In this document: positions 1 to 11,760 of the stretch, piece after piece | Position numbering within the stretch: position 1 is the stretch's first letter | Layout: each line of letters opens with the position of its first letter | Assembly (NCBI GenBank): GCA_019279435.1 | Contig: JAAALK010000284.1 | Location: 16,187,294 to 16,251,293 of the forward strand | Origin: Zizania palustris | Taxonomy: Eukaryota > Streptophyta > Magnoliopsida > Poales > Poaceae | Length of the DNA: 64,000 bases | Reading direction: 5' to 3' | Program-made: the position numbers and the translations under genes | The notes under the pieces: generated by a model | Databases searched by the model: none | What the model was told of the DNA's origin: nothing | Seen by the model: the letters and a program-made list of their open reading frames with translations, nothing else

Positions 1-1972
1 CCCGATGAGGTCCGAAGAAGTGATGTTGCTGCTGGCTCGCTTGCTCTTCTTTGTATGCCGATTGTCAGCGTGGTGCATGTGCACCATGTTGACTGGGAAC
101 GGATGACCATCGATATTCACCGGCTTCTTTCCGTCACCGAACTTGATTCAGCCTTGCTCCATGGCTAATTGAATCTGTTGCCTGAATACTTTGCATTCAT
201 TAGTGTGGTGCGATGGGGAATTGTGCCCCTTACAATATTTTCTTTTCTTTAGTTCATCGATAGACGGTATCACGTGGTTTGGTGACATGTGGATTTGCTT
301 CTCCTTGAGCAACAGATCAAATATCTTATCGGCCTTATTGATGTCAAAGTTGTACTTCTCTTCTTTATCGATCAGTTTCACCCAAGGGCATGCATCCTGT
401 TTCTTTTTCTTGAACCATTCGGCCAAACCAACTTATGCATCAGAGTCACTACCTTCATCAGAGTCTGAATAGTAGGCCTGAGTATATGGCACCTTTTTAT
501 GACACCTATCTTTCCTTGCTTCTTGGAATCAACTCTCATGTGCCCATACCCTTTGTACCAGTTGTGAGATGCTCTCAAACTCATGCAATAAAAATCTCTT
601 CTTAATTGGGTTCATGATTCCTTGGAATGCCAACTTCGCCAATTGGGTGTCACTGAGGCTCAAGATTTAACACCTACTTCATACATCCCGGAACCTCTTG
701 ACATAATCATGTACCAACTCATCCATCCTCTGCCTCATAGCTATCAAGTCGGCGAGCCTCATCTCATGAATGCCAGCGAAGAAGTATTTATGAAAATTCT
801 TCTCTAAATCCACCCATCACCTGATGGAATCCGCCGACAGTGAAGAAAACCACACGAAGGCCGATCCTGATAAATAAAGCGGGAAGAATCAGACCCTTAG
901 CGCTTCATCAGTCGATGCCTCCATGCACTGGGTGAGGAAAGAACTGATATGCTCAATCGTGGATACCGAGTCGTGTATTGAGAACATGGTGAAGTCAGGT
1001 ACCTTGTATCGGCTTGGCAGTGTTACTCGATCAAACCATTTCGGGTACGACCATTGATATATGTATGTATGTTCTTTGTGTTTCAACCCAAATTGGTCTC
1101 GAATAACCTCTGTTATCCGTTCACCCAGTCATCTTCATGTTGTCCTGGCGTAGGATGTCGATTAGGTATTAGGACCTGCTGATATTGGTCCGGTCGAGCA
1201 AAATTATGCTTGTATTGTCCTTCATCATCGTATGACAGTGCTCCATAATATGTAGTCCGATGATGTCCCTGATGAATACCATCGTGTGTCCCCCTTAGCG
1301 GCACAAGGTCTGGTAGTATGTTCCTCGCGATGCTGTTGTTACCTAAGGCATCTCTTGTGTTAGTAGTCTTTGGTCAAATGCCGGAAATGGCGCCGACATA
1401 CCCCTTTCGAGGCCATATGGTGCGCCCTACAGTGAACTATGTGCAGGATCTAGCGGTTGGGTCGTATTGCTTCCTTCATGGCCGAACGAGGCACTTGGTT
1501 TCTCAAGCCTCATCGGCCCTTGCAGCTGTGATGTCGGCCGAGTATGTTGTGGATTCTGCAATAACCTTGTTTGGCTGCTAGGGAGGTACGTTGGACCTTG
1601 TGGCGGCTTGTGGGCTACAGTGCCACCAATAGTATTCTTGAATCTTGATCAACCTGTGGAGGGTGTTGACCAATGTTCCGGATTGATTTACCAGTGCGTG
1701 ATGAATTGCCTGATAAATGATTTCTTGGAGACTGGCCTGTGTGTTTTCTATCGGTTGACTGGCCTCTATAGCCAATGCTAGTCTTGGTAACAGATCCCTT
1801 TGGATAGGACCCGATCGAGTTATGTCGTAGGCTTACAGAGACAACTTCTGGAAATCATCTACGTGACTTTGCACGTCTGCCCTCGAGAGTGATCGGGATG
1901 ATGTTATCATTGTCGATCTCACCTACCATGGCTGAGTTGCTGAAGATGTCCCACCGGGCATGCCAAAAAGCG
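1..1972 (-). pseudogene. Decayed Ty3-gypsy gag region (element A), cut by the left window edge
   Basis: This is the 5' internal part of a minus-strand gypsy retrotransposon. Next to the LTR edge is the leader usual in grass gypsy elements (GGCATGCCCGGTGGGACA on the minus strand, about 1947-1964). Gag follows in pieces: an N-terminal stretch rich in Ala, Gln and Asn (1775-1578), a middle piece (1304-1113), the conserved PDFTMF...IEHISSFLTQC block of the retrotransposon Gag family (1086-889), and a C-terminal piece (426-148) with a CxxH-type knuckle (YCKGHNSPSHHTNEC). Pieces are separated by stops and frameshifts, so no protein is expected. The same Gag type recurs at 30.5-31.5 kb. Protease and polymerase would lie beyond the left edge. 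The gypsy gag assignment is firm; the exact family is unknown. Confidence 0.8.
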
Positions 1973-4917
1973 TGTTGTTGTCTTTTTTGGTCACACTTTG
2001 ATACACGCGTGGCTTGGAAGATCTGCTTAGCTCTAGTGTAAGTCCTACAATATTAGAAAAAGGGTTTAATGCAGGCCAATCAGTTTGACCCTGCAACTAA
2101 TAAGGAAATAGAGAAAATATCATTAGTAGCAAAGCCGATCGACTGCCAAGACGATGACTACGGTGAGGATAAAACAATTGTGAGCGAATAACGCCAATCG
2201 GCCATAAGGCCGATGACCAAGGAAAAGCGATCAGGACGAATGCGTCATCGGCCGATGAGATAGGCAATTTACACATATGGGCCGATGGGCATTCGCCGAT
2301 AGCAGATAGAATATAACGCTAAATTGAAATAAGCTTGTGGGATCGGAATGACGACTAGAGGGGGTGAATAGGCGCCTCAACAAATTCTTGCGAATATGAT
2401 GGCCTTTTCAAATCACCCAACGCACCTCTAAATGAACAAGCAGAAACAGATGTAGTAAAGACTCCGATAAAAACAAATGCTATCACCCTCCTATCTGATA
2501 TTATGTCAAATGATAGATTGAGGGATCATCAGCACTGAATTTGCACACACAAAGACTGCACTTTAAAAATAGCTCTGAAACTTTTTTTGTTTCTATTCAT
2601 ACAATGAAACACCGAATTACTTTAGTTAGACTTTGAGTCAACAACAACTTCTCTGGAGAGTAATCAATAATAAAGACTCACATAAAAAAACAATTTCAAA
2701 ATGGGCTTGGTGGAACATGTGCTCGGCAGTACATGCAGTTGTTAATGGCGAAAAACATCATTGTATATGGCATCACATGATCGGCAAGTTGGGAAAGAAA
2801 AATAAAGGAGAAAAATGTTTCTAGATTCAATTTTCATCCTTCAAGATTTTCAACAAATGACCACCTTCCAGAATTTTTATAGCATATAGATGAGCCAAAA
2901 ACTATATGTAGCTGTGTTCAGAACCTTTTGCAAACTTCAAACATGGAACCCTTGTAACTTGGAAAACAGGAGTTATGCAGAATTCAGGTCCAAAAACAGA
3001 ACCAAAACAGATCAAAAATCACCTCAAAGATTGAATCTAGACTGAAAACAGAACACAACTTGGCAGAAATCAGAAGTTTTTAGAAATTTTTAGACACTTT
3101 GTTGGACAGAAAAATATATGCATCAGTGGTTAAAACTTTTGCAAACTTAAAAAATGGAACCCTGGAAACTTGTACAACAAAAGTCATGAAGAATTCAGGT
3201 CCAAAACAGCATCAAGACAGTTCAAAACTCTGCTCCAAAAGTGAATCACAAAGAGATGAACAGTACATGCGCTGGAAGTTCCTGGCGGCGCTAGAACCGT
3301 GCTCCATAATCAAGAAGTGATGATGAACAGTAATCACAAAAATAAGAACAACAAAACGGCTAGAACAAAATAGAGATTGTGGTTGGTAGCCCCCAAAATG
3401 TTCAGTTGAAAGAGTCACCTAAATCCTAGGCCTTTGGGTCCTTTATATAGGCAAGCCTATTAAAAAATCTCCAAAATGCCATTAGAGTAAAAGTTCTAGG
3501 TATTTACCTAATTGCCATAATGAATTTTCAGAATTATAAATTCTGGAAAATCCATTAATGCAAACTCCTAATTTATTACATCATTGACCCTATTCTTTAA
3601 TATTTTTTCAAAATTAATAATTCTGAAAAATACTAAAGATTACACTTAATCTAGACGACAAAACAGAAAAATAAACTCCTAATTATTGGAATTAAAAACA
3701 TTTTCTGATGCGACAGTTTTCAGTAAAAACTGATAAAGCCTCCTCGATCGCTGACATGTGACGCCAATCTGTGAACTTGCACTGGCCTCCCTTTCGCTTA
3801 CTTGACCATCACACTTTCTCGACAATCCGTCCATCCATGTCTTGCTCTATCTCCTTGTGCACTCCTGAGATCATCTCCAACTTCACCCGGCATCCTTGAT
3901 CCTCTAGCATCGAACTCTCCGCTCGACCCTTGATCACCCACCGTTGACAGTTGGTTAGCATCTCCACCCTGCACACATGAGACAAGCCAAAACAAGAGAC
4001 ACGACGCACACCGATCCCCTCAACATACACTCTCCATAACCACACATCGATCATATCGATACAATTAAGTCATCACTCACTCATCTCACTAGATTGCTCA
4101 ACCTTGTCAATCACTCATCATAAATACAAAAACCACAGTGCGACTTCACTTGGTTTTACAAAGCTATTGGCTTGTAATACGACAGAAATAAATAAAACAT
4201 GTTAGATGACATATCTATATCATCAAAATCACCACAATAACAAGATTAAACTTAACCAAGACAATAGCTAGTCATCATGAACTTAACAACACTTTAAAGT
4301 ATCGGGCACACTTTATTTAGATGAACGGTATACAACATGAAGAATATACAATAGAAAGAGATGTCGGACCTAACCGATAAAGCCTCAGACTACCACACCT
4401 AAATCATATTAATCTAAGAGATCAAACTGATGCAGCCTTAGACCTAACCAATACACCGAGATAAATCGACGACCATATTGTTTCAGTCGATGCTTTAAGA
4501 GATCAAATTGATGCAGCCGTGAGGATACTGACCTAGTCGATACGGTCATCGGGGGTGGCAAGACTCATCTCTTCGCCAGAGATCGGAACGATACAACCTA
4601 ACTCCGAGTGTCGAATCTCGCCGGGATTAACCTTGGGAAACCAAGAGTGACGATGCGCTGAAGAGTTGTTTGTAGGGTTGGTTATTGTTTGACCTAACTA
4701 AGGGATACATATTTATAGTCTGAAGACTTGTCATCCAAGTAATCTATCCTAACCGATTCTGGATATTCTTCATCTTCTCATCATCGGCTCTTTCATATCC
4801 GGTCATGTTGTAACAAACAGATTTCTTTGACCACCTTTAACTGGACTCTCTTTCACTTTCATTGACCGTATGACATCTTTGGTAAGCCCTGAGCTTTACC
4901 AAATCTTGATGTCAACA
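1973..4917 (-). repeat. 5' LTR of gypsy element A, interrupted by a solo LTR
   Basis: On the minus strand the LTR begins TGTTGACATCAAG at 4917 and ends ACAACAACA at 1973, directly before the internal leader. Without the 1825-bp solo LTR and its 5-bp duplication it is about 1.1 kb. Both flanks carry CGAT/GGCCGAT-rich sequence that matches in character, which supports one LTR split in two. The far LTR and its target duplication are outside the window. Confidence 0.72.
2336..4160 (-). mobile_element. Solo LTR of a Ty1-copia element (family C)
   Basis: The unit runs on the minus strand from TGTAAAACCAAG (4160) to CGATCCCACA (2336), with TG/CA ends. It is flanked by identical 5-bp duplications AAGCT (2331-2335 and 4161-4165). 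Its terminal block 'CACCCCCTCTAGTCG' and a promoter-side block 'AGCGAAAGGGAGGCCAGTGCAAG' occur again, as the same or similar text, in the LTR at 46910-48489. The LTR at 60151-61760 shares the terminal block. No internal region remains, so it is the product of recombination between two LTRs. The ORFs inside it have no meaning. Confidence 0.88.
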
Positions 4918-6100
4918 CATTTGTATGACACTAAATATAGCTTAGTTATTAGTAAAAAAATACATTCATTGCTTTTTTTCAAATACATGTGTCTTGCATT
5001 TTCAAACGGGAACATTCTTGCTAACTTTTTAAGAAGGCCGCACGAATCTGACCTTGATTGAAGACTATGGGTGTATCGAAGATGTGATACTAAGACTTTC
5101 AATAGAGAATTCTAACAAGATTCAGTATCAATAACTCATGTCCCTTTCGTTTGTCTATCTGACTTTCACTATTATAAAACAGTTTTATAAAACAGATTTT
5201 TTGACTTTCGGGCAGTGGACTAGTGGAGTGAGTATCAATCGACAGGCCCACCACTCCACTAAACAAAGTTCACTTTTGCTATCAGATGGATTTTTGTTTA
5301 TTGAGGGAACGACAGCCGAAGATTATCTGATTTCTAGATAAGTTTATTTCTACATTTTATAGTTATTTAGTGATCACAATTCGAAGCTATAGATTCTAGC
5401 TGCAATTCTGCAATAGTTAGAATATCCCCAAAATAAGACTTATTATTACTCCTTGGCTGATATGTATAAATGCGTTTTAATTCAAACAGATGAACTTTCG
5501 TATACCTCACTCAATAGTTAGTTAAATTACAACTATGTTGTGCGTATAAAAATTATACCAATAGCCATATTTTGAGCTGCTTCTGCATAATATTCAGCTT
5601 TTACAAATACCATGAAAAATATTTTCCGCAGAAATTAACGGTCAAAATTTAATCTTAACGGCATTTTAAAATGAAAATATATTTTGTAAAACGGTATTTA
5701 AAATGTTAAGATGTTAAACACCTAATTTATTAGATAATAAAGTTAAGTACGTAAGAAGATTACATATTAACTTATTCCTAATATTAATACAGTGGCATTC
5801 GTATTATTCGATGCTTTACACAACATATCAACTTCAGCTAGCACATTCGTTGGGGGCATGACCCAATTATTTTTTGCTTTCAGAAATGACAAAAAAAAAC
5901 AATTTTGGCCACAAATGGTAGCATGGTACGACACGACACGTGACCTACCTCCTACACACTGACGCAAATATAGTTGCAGTTTGACATAGACAGCCGCAAA
6001 CCTGCACGATCGATAACCCCATGAATGGCGGACACAGATGACATGACACAAGCTAGCGGCCCTTTGCACGCACGTACTGCGTAGAGTCGTGGAGAATGGA
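4918..6100. other. AT-rich intergenic DNA 3' of the carboxylesterase gene
   Basis: I see no gene here. The stretch is AT-rich with short imperfect repeats (for example around 5640-5720), and it contains the 3' flank of the minus-strand carboxylesterase gene that ends at 6116. No clear MITE boundaries were found. Confidence 0.6.
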
Positions 6101-6115
6101 GATGCTTCTGTTCGT

Positions 6116-6876
6116 TTAGTGGCGGGCGACGAAGCTCTTGATGGCGTCGACGAGCTCTTGGACCCTCTCGCCGGTGGCCGGGTCCATGTCGACGGCGTAC
6201 TTGTTGAGGTAGAAGGAGTGGCTCATGCCGCGGTTGATCAGGACCTCCACCTCCTTGCCGGCGGCGCGCAGCGCGTCGCAGTACTCGAGGTTGGTGTCGC
6301 GGATGAGGTCGTGGTCGCCGATGGCCACCAGCATCGGCGGCAGCTGCACGGACTCCAGCGGCGCCGCGTGCGGTCCCATCGGGCACGTGAATGGGTGGTC
6401 CTTGGTGGCGCCCTCCGGCAGGGCCAAGGCGATGAACTTGTCCAGCATGTCCAGCGTGAAGAACACCGAGTCGGGCTTCGCTTCCAGCTCCGACTTGCTC
6501 CGGGTGGCGCGCACGAACCCCGGGTGGATCGGGATGCCGCCGGCCACGCGGAGGGGCGCCCAGCTGTCTTCCCCGTCCTCTCCGACGTGCGCGGCTACGA
6601 GGTGCACGAGGTTGCCACCAGAGCTGTCCCCGATGAGGAACACCCGGGAGAAGTCGGCGGCCGTTCGGAGGAGCTCGGCCGCCGGGTCGTCGAGAGCGCC
6701 GGCGTCGGACAGAGCGATGGAGCGGAGCCGACGGAGCGCGTCGACGCCGGTGTCGATGTGGGCGGGCAGGCGGCGCTCGGGGGCCAACGGCAGCTCGACG
6801 GCGACCACCACGGCGGGGAGCGCGCACGCGAGGCGCGCGTAGAAGTGGTGGTACATGACCCAGGACGGGTGGGAGA
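6116..6876 (-). pseudogene. Carboxylesterase (CXE/GID1-like alpha/beta hydrolase), C-terminal part, split by copia-1
   Basis: This is the 3' part of a single-exon hydrolase gene. It resumes exactly where the piece at 13552-13217 stops. Leaving out one copy of the GGAGA duplication, the two parts join in frame to 363 residues, normal for plant class-I carboxylesterases. Numbered on that joined protein, this part holds the nucleophile Ser195 in GDSSGGN, the acid Asp300 in GDHDLIRD and the base His330 in GMSHSF. The catalytic triad therefore looks intact, which favours an esterase over a true gibberellin receptor, where the His is replaced. GC content is high, as in many grass genes. Known relatives hydrolyse small esters in the cytosol; the substrate here is unknown. 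Without its N-terminus and oxyanion-hole motif this part cannot fold normally, so the allele is almost certainly null. Confidence 0.9.
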
Positions 6877-7125
6877 TGTTGGATATACATGGGTTTGTCC
6901 CATTTTGATTTATTCAATAATACGTTAAATGCAAAGGCCCACAATAATGCTACGGTGCACTAAAACTTTTAGTCCCATATTGAATGTTTACATGTCTTTG
7001 CTCAACTTAAATAGATGGACTGATTGTGTGTCTATTGAGAAGTTGAGACAGGCTAAAGGCGTACGCGGCGACGGTAATGGAACCGTGTTTTTCCACTGTG
7101 TCGCGCCACCCTAAAATACTGCGAT

Positions 7126-7254
7126 GACTGTTGGCCTTTCGTCTCCCCATTCATGAGGTGACCGTTGGCCTTTCGTCTCCCCATTCATGAGGTGACCGTT
7201 GGCCTTTCGTCTCCCCGTTCATGAGGTGACCGTTGGCCTTCCGTCTTCCTCTGT
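7126..7254 (+). repeat. 34-bp tandem repeat in copia-1 U3
   Basis: Units begin at 7126, 7160, 7194 and 7228 (core CCGTTGGCCTTTCGTCTCC). The last unit is degenerate. The array sits directly upstream of the TATA box and is duplicated in the 3' LTR at 12545-12673. The position suggests enhancer-like repeats, as in other retrotransposon U3 regions; that role is inferred. Confidence 0.85.
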
Positions 7255-7262
7255 ATGAGAGC

Positions 7263-7269
7263 TATATAA
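7263..7269 (+). promoter_or_regulatory. TATA box of copia-1 5' LTR
   Basis: CTATATAAAGGGGG context; predicted start of transcription about 25-35 bp downstream. Between there and 7588 I find no ATG, so the gag-frame ATG at 7588 is predicted to be first in the RNA. Confidence 0.75.
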
Positions 7270-7587
7270 AGGGGGCAGTAGCTGGACAGAACATTTTATC
7301 CTTCCTTCTTCTTCCTTGCGTCGTTGCCTCAAACCAGCCCCGTCCCAACCTTTTGCGCGCACAGAGAGTTGGGAGAGCAGGCCTCCGAAGCCACGCCTGT
7401 GATCGAGACACCTGCCGGGTGTGCGGGCGATCAGGTTTTTGGGGAGCGTCTTCGCGACTGCTCGCTCCATCCTGGTGGTCGTGGTTGCTGCACACGCCAT
7501 CGTCTTCCTCCCGGTGCCCGTTCGTGGGACTGCACTGCGAACAACGTCCTGCATCAAGCCCTGATCGACTACATCAAGCAACACGTT

Positions 7588-8475
7588 ATGACGACTAACG
7601 TGAATGGAGAAACCGGTGCTTTGAGCATGGGTCCCTCCGCTGGGTACATCCTAGCAACCTTTGTGTTCTATTTCTTTAACTATATCATCTTGTGTTTGAT
7701 GATAAATATGTTTCAAGCTACTGCTATTTATGTCGTCATAATAATCGCATGCTATTTATGGATTAAATTTAACATGAAGATGCCTAAATTCCTAACAATC
7801 CAAAAACCTGATAATAGGCATTTTTCTGTTAGTGGTTTTGCTGCTGCGTTGAAGCCGAATGCTTTTGACGGTACATGCTATAAGAGATGGCACAGTAAGA
7901 TGGTCTTATGGTTGACGGCTATGAACTGTTTTCACGTGGCACAAGGCAAGCCTGGGGATTTGGCCCCAGGCAGTTCTGAGGAAGAGACATTTGATGCGTC
8001 TCCTCAAGGACAGGCCTTTAAGGTTGCTGATAACCTTTTCAGAGGTGCCGTGATCAGTGCAATTGCTGAAAAATACCAGGACTCTTACCTAACCTTCAAA
8101 ACTGGCAAAGAGTTATGGGATGCGCTTGAGGCAAAGTTCGGTGTTTCTGATGCTGGTAGTGAGCTGTATGTGATGGAGCAGTTCTACGACTACAAGATGG
8201 CTGAAAACCGTCCTGTAGTCGAACAAGCTCATGAGATACAGGCTCTAGCAAAAGAACTCGAACAGTTTCCCTGTGTGCTACCTGACAAGTTTGTGGCCGG
8301 CGGTATTATCGCCAAGTTGCCACCTTCTTGGAGGGATTTTGCTACCTCTCTAAAGCACAAGAGACAAGAGTTCACCGTGGCTGAACTCATTGGTACTCTT
8401 GATGTTGAGGAGAGGGCGAGGGCAAAGGACACACGCGGGAAAGGAATTGAGTCTTCTAGTGCCAATATGGTGTAG
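7588..8475 (+). CDS. gag: copia-1 Gag, ended by an in-frame amber stop
   Basis: Capsid protein of copia-1. The first ATG after the predicted transcription start (7588) lies in the LTR and is in frame with Gag. It gives a leader with hydrophobic runs (residues about 20-62, including TFVFYFFNYIILCLM) followed by KMPKFL. ATGs at 7774 and 7780 would remove that leader. The Gag core (about 7850-8430) has the conserved DGTCYKRW, LWDALEAKFGVSDAGSELYVMEQFYDYKM and LPPSWRDFATSLKHKRQEF blocks of the copia/UBN2 Gag family. A TAG at 8473 stops it just before the basic, zinc-knuckle C-terminus ([14 protein letters not shown] at about 8590-8631), which continues open in the same frame. The stop may be a nonsense mutation or, less likely, a site of readthrough. 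Confidence 0.88.
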   Translation: MTTNVNGETGALSMGPSAGYILATFVFYFFNYIILCLMINMFQATAIYVVIIIACYLWIKFNMKMPKFLTIQKPDNRHFSVSGFAAALKPNAFDGTCYKRWHSKMVLWLTAMNCFHVAQGKPGDLAPGSSEEETFDASPQGQAFKVADNLFRGAVISAIAEKYQDSYLTFKTGKELWDALEAKFGVSDAGSELYVMEQFYDYKMAENRPVVEQAHEIQALAKELEQFPCVLPDKFVAGGIIAKLPPSWRDFATSLKHKRQEFTVAELIGTLDVEERARAKDTRGKGIESSSANMV

Positions 8476-8670
8476 AAGAAAAATTCCAATAATGCATCTC
8501 GTAACAAGAAGAAGAAGAACAAGCAAGAAAACGTAAAGCCTAAACAAACATCCACATTTAAGAAGAAAAAGGGCAACAAAGAAGGTGGATGCTTTGTTTG
8601 CGGGAGCACTGAGCACTGGGCGAGTGCGTGCCCAGACCGCAAATTTAAGCATGAGAAGAAATCAGCTAAC

Positions 8671-11600
8671 ATGGTGATATGTGAGACCGGTGGAGGAACA
8701 CCAGGGTATGGTAATTATTTACCTACCGTTCTTTCAGTTTGTCATTCGCCTGAGTGGTGGATTGACACCGGTGCTAATATTCATGTGTGTGCTGATATTT
8801 CTTTGTTTTCTTCTTATCAGGTCGGCGGGACTAGATCCTTGCTGATGGGAAACGGATCATCTGCGCGTGTTCTTGGTGTTGGTACGGTCATTCTGAAGTT
8901 TACTTCGGGAAAGACGATGCCATTGAAGAACGTGCAGCATGTCCCCTCCATCAAAAAGAATCTAGTTAGCGGATCTCAAGTGTGTCGAGATGGTTATAAA
9001 CTTATGTTTGAATCCAATAAGTGTGTACTTTCGAAGTATGGTACATTTGTTGGTAAAGGTTATGACTGCGGAGGCTTGTTCCGTTTATCGTTGCATGATG
9101 TGTGTAATAATGATGTGAACAATGTCATTTCGAATGAGTCGAATATTTGGCATTCACGACTATGTCATGTTAACTTTGGTGTTCTATCGCGGTTAGCAAA
9201 ATTAAATTTAATCCCAAAATTTGATTTAGTCAAAACTTCTAAGTGTCATGTGTGTGTGCAATCTAAGCAACCTCGCAAGCCTCACAAGGCTGCGGAGGCG
9301 AGGAACTTGGCACCGCTGGATTTAATTCATTCTGATTTATGTGAGATGAACGGAATATTGACTAAAGGTGGCAAGCGTTATTTTATCACATTTATAGATG
9401 ACTCCACTAGATTTTGTTATGTGTATTTGTTAAAATCAAAAGATGAAGCGTTGTATTATTTTAAAACTTATAAAGCTGAAGTTGAGAACCAACTTGAGAG
9501 GAAAATTAAACGGTTACGGTCTGATCGCGGTGGAGAGTATTTTCCAAGAGAATTTTCTGATTTTTGTGCAGAACACGGGATTATTCATGAGAGGACACCG
9601 CCATATTCCCCACAATCCAATGGGATTGCTGAAAGAAAGAACCGTACTCTAACTGATTTGGTTAATGCCATGTTAGAGACTTCGGGTCTATCTAAGGAAT
9701 GGTGGGGTGAGGCGATTTTGACTGCATGTCATGTCCTGAATAAAGTTCCCACAAAAGACAAAGAAATTACACCATTCGAGGAATGGGAAAAGAAAAAGTT
9801 AAATCTCTCATATTTGCGTACTTGGGGTTGTTTGGCCAAAGTGAATGTGCCAATTAACAAAAAGCGCAAATTAGGACCTAAAACTGTTGATTGTATTTTC
9901 TTTGGTTATGCTTTCCACAGCGTTGGATATAGGTTTTTAATCATAAATTCTGGGGTACCAGACATGCTAGTTGGCACAATCATGGAATCTAGAGACGCTA
10001 CATTTTTTGAGAGTGATTTTCCTATGAAAATTACACATGACACATCTAGCACTGAACCTGAAATACCCCATGAGCATTTTATTCCGATAGAACACATTGA
10101 GGAACCCCATATGAATAATTATGACGAGGATGACAGTATAACAACTCGAAAGAGTAAGAGACAAAGGATTGCAAAATCTTTTGGTGATGATTATATTGTG
10201 TACCTTGTGGATGACACACCAAGAACTATTGAAGAGGCATATTCTTCTACTGATGCTGACTTGTGGAAGGAAGCAATAAGGAGTGAGATGGATTCTATTA
10301 TGTCTAATAGTACTTGGGAAGTCGTTAAACGTCCCTATGGGTGCAAACCCATTGGAAGTAAATGGGTGTTCAAGAAAAAGCTTAGGCCTGATGGTACGAT
10401 TGAGAGGTACAAGGCAAGGCTTGTGATTAAAGGCTATTCACAGAGGGAAGGTGAAGATTTCTTTGATACATATTCACCGGTGGCTAGATTGACCACGATT
10501 CGGGTGTTACTTTCCTTGGCTGCCTCTCATGGTCTTCTCGTCCATCAGATGGACGTTAAAACAGCTTTCCTGAATGGAGAGTTAGATGAGGAGATCTACA
10601 TGGAGCAGCCTGCGGGGTTTGTAGCAAATGGTCAAGAAGGCATGGTGTGTAAATTATTGAAATCATTATACGGTCTTAAACAAGCACCCAAGCAATGGCA
10701 TGAAAAGTTTGATAAAACTTTGACATCTGTCGGTTTTGTTGTGAACGAAGCAGATAAATGTGTTTATTATCGGTATGGTGGGGGCGAGGGAGTTATCTTG
10801 TGTCTTTATGTTGACGACATACTGATTTTTGGCACTAGCTTTGACATGATCAAGGAAGTGAAGGACTTTTTGTCCAATAATTTTGAGATGAAAGATTTGG
10901 GAGAAGCTGATGTTATTCTTAACATTAAGCTATTGAGAGAAGGCAATGGTGGGATCACACTTGTGCAGTCCCATTATGTGGAAAAGGTTTTGAGTCGCTT
11001 TGGGTTTAGCGAATGTGAACCTGCTCCTACGCCTTATAATCCTAGCAAGAAATTGAGGAAAAATCGGAGAATAGCTAAGGATCAATTAAAATATTCCCAA
11101 ATAATTGGTTCGCTCATGTATTTGGCTAGCGCTACGAGGCCTGACATCTCGTTTGCTGTGAGCAAACTCAGCCGGTTTGTGTCAAATCCGGGAGATGATC
11201 ATTGGCGTGCTCTTGAGAGAGTATTGTGCTATCTAAAAGGGACAATGAGCTTTGGCATTCACTATACCGGGTACCCGAGGGTACTGGAGGGTTATTGTGA
11301 TGCAAACTGGATATCTGATGCTGATGAGATATATGCCACAAGTGGATATGTGTTCTCACTAGGTGGTGGTGCTGTTTCCTGGAAGTCTTGCAAGCAGACC
11401 ATTTTAACGAGGTCAACTATGGAAGCAGAACTCACAGCGTTGGACACCGCCTCGGTTGAGGCTGAGTGGCTTCGTGAACTCCTTATGGATTTACCGGTGG
11501 TTGAAAAACCCGTGCCGGCTATTTCTATGAACTGTGATAATCAGACCGTGATTATTAAGGTGAACAGTTCTAAGGATAACATGAAGTCGACTAGGCACAT

Positions 11601-11760
11601 AAAGAGGCGTTTGAAATCTGTCAGAAAAATGAGAAACTCCGGAGTGATAGCGTTGGACTATGTCCATACGTCTAAAAATCTGGCAGATCAATTTACTAAG
11701 GGACTATCACGCAATGTGATAGATATTGCATCGAGTGAGATGGGCTTGAGACCCACTTGA
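8671..11760 (+). CDS. pol: copia-1 Pol: protease, integrase, reverse transcriptase, RNase H
   Basis: The polyprotein is uninterrupted for 1029 codons from the ATG at 8671; the frame is open from 8476 and includes the zinc knuckle. Numbered from 8671: aspartic protease WWIDTGAN (Asp32); integrase HHCC finger (His161, His166, Cys192, Cys195); integrase catalytic Asp222, Asp285 and Glu321; reverse transcriptase with the FLNGEL block and YVDD at 713-716; RNase H with YCDANW (about 877) and MEAEL (about 918). The end, [22 protein letters not shown], is the usual copia C-terminus. Protease before integrase before reverse transcriptase is the Ty1-copia order. All catalytic residues I can check are present, so the part looks functional if translated; it is separated from Gag only by the TAG at 8473. 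Confidence 0.97.
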   Translation: MVICETGGGTPGYGNYLPTVLSVCHSPEWWIDTGANIHVCADISLFSSYQVGGTRSLLMGNGSSARVLGVGTVILKFTSGKTMPLKNVQHVPSIKKNLVSGSQVCRDGYKLMFESNKCVLSKYGTFVGKGYDCGGLFRLSLHDVCNNDVNNVISNESNIWHSRLCHVNFGVLSRLAKLNLIPKFDLVKTSKCHVCVQSKQPRKPHKAAEARNLAPLDLIHSDLCEMNGILTKGGKRYFITFIDDSTRFCYVYLLKSKDEALYYFKTYKAEVENQLERKIKRLRSDRGGEYFPREFSDFCAEHGIIHERTPPYSPQSNGIAERKNRTLTDLVNAMLETSGLSKEWWGEAILTACHVLNKVPTKDKEITPFEEWEKKKLNLSYLRTWGCLAKVNVPINKKRKLGPKTVDCIFFGYAFHSVGYRFLIINSGVPDMLVGTIMESRDATFFESDFPMKITHDTSSTEPEIPHEHFIPIEHIEEPHMNNYDEDDSITTRKSKRQRIAKSFGDDYIVYLVDDTPRTIEEAYSSTDADLWKEAIRSEMDSIMSNSTWEVVKRPYGCKPIGSKWVFKKKLRPDGTIERYKARLVIKGYSQREGEDFFDTYSPVARLTTIRVLLSLAASHGLLVHQMDVKTAFLNGELDEEIYMEQPAGFVANGQEGMVCKLLKSLYGLKQAPKQWHEKFDKTLTSVGFVVNEADKCVYYRYGGGEGVILCLYVDDILIFGTSFDMIKEVKDFLSNNFEMKDLGEADVILNIKLLREGNGGITLVQSHYVEKVLSRFGFSECEPAPTPYNPSKKLRKNRRIAKDQLKYSQIIGSLMYLASATRPDISFAVSKLSRFVSNPGDDHWRALERVLCYLKGTMSFGIHYTGYPRVLEGYCDANWISDADEIYATSGYVFSLGGGAVSWKSCKQTILTRSTMEAELTALDTASVEAEWLRELLMDLPVVEKPVPAISMNCDNQTVIIKVNSSKDNMKSTRHIKRRLKSVRKMRNSGVIALDYVHTSKNLADQFTKGLSRNVIDIASSEMGLRPT

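Larger units (their letters stand above)
6877..7797 (+). repeat. 5' LTR of copia-1
   Basis: 921 bp, TG...CA. It contains about 3.8 copies of a 34-bp repeat upstream of a TATA box (7263), so U3 is roughly 6877-7290. The downstream part stays open in the gag frame through the LTR end. Confidence 0.96.

Noticed and set aside
5952..6944. Long Arg/Pro/Ala-rich ORFs on both strands over the carboxylesterase part (up to 330 codons)
   Set aside because: They are other-frame shadows of a GC-rich gene and lack motifs; only the 6116-6876 minus frame has hydrolase signatures.
7219..7598. ORFs of about 120 codons on both strands in the copia-1 LTR, repeated at 12638-13017
   Set aside because: Identical because the LTRs are duplicates; they span the TATA box and promoter and have no recognisable domain.
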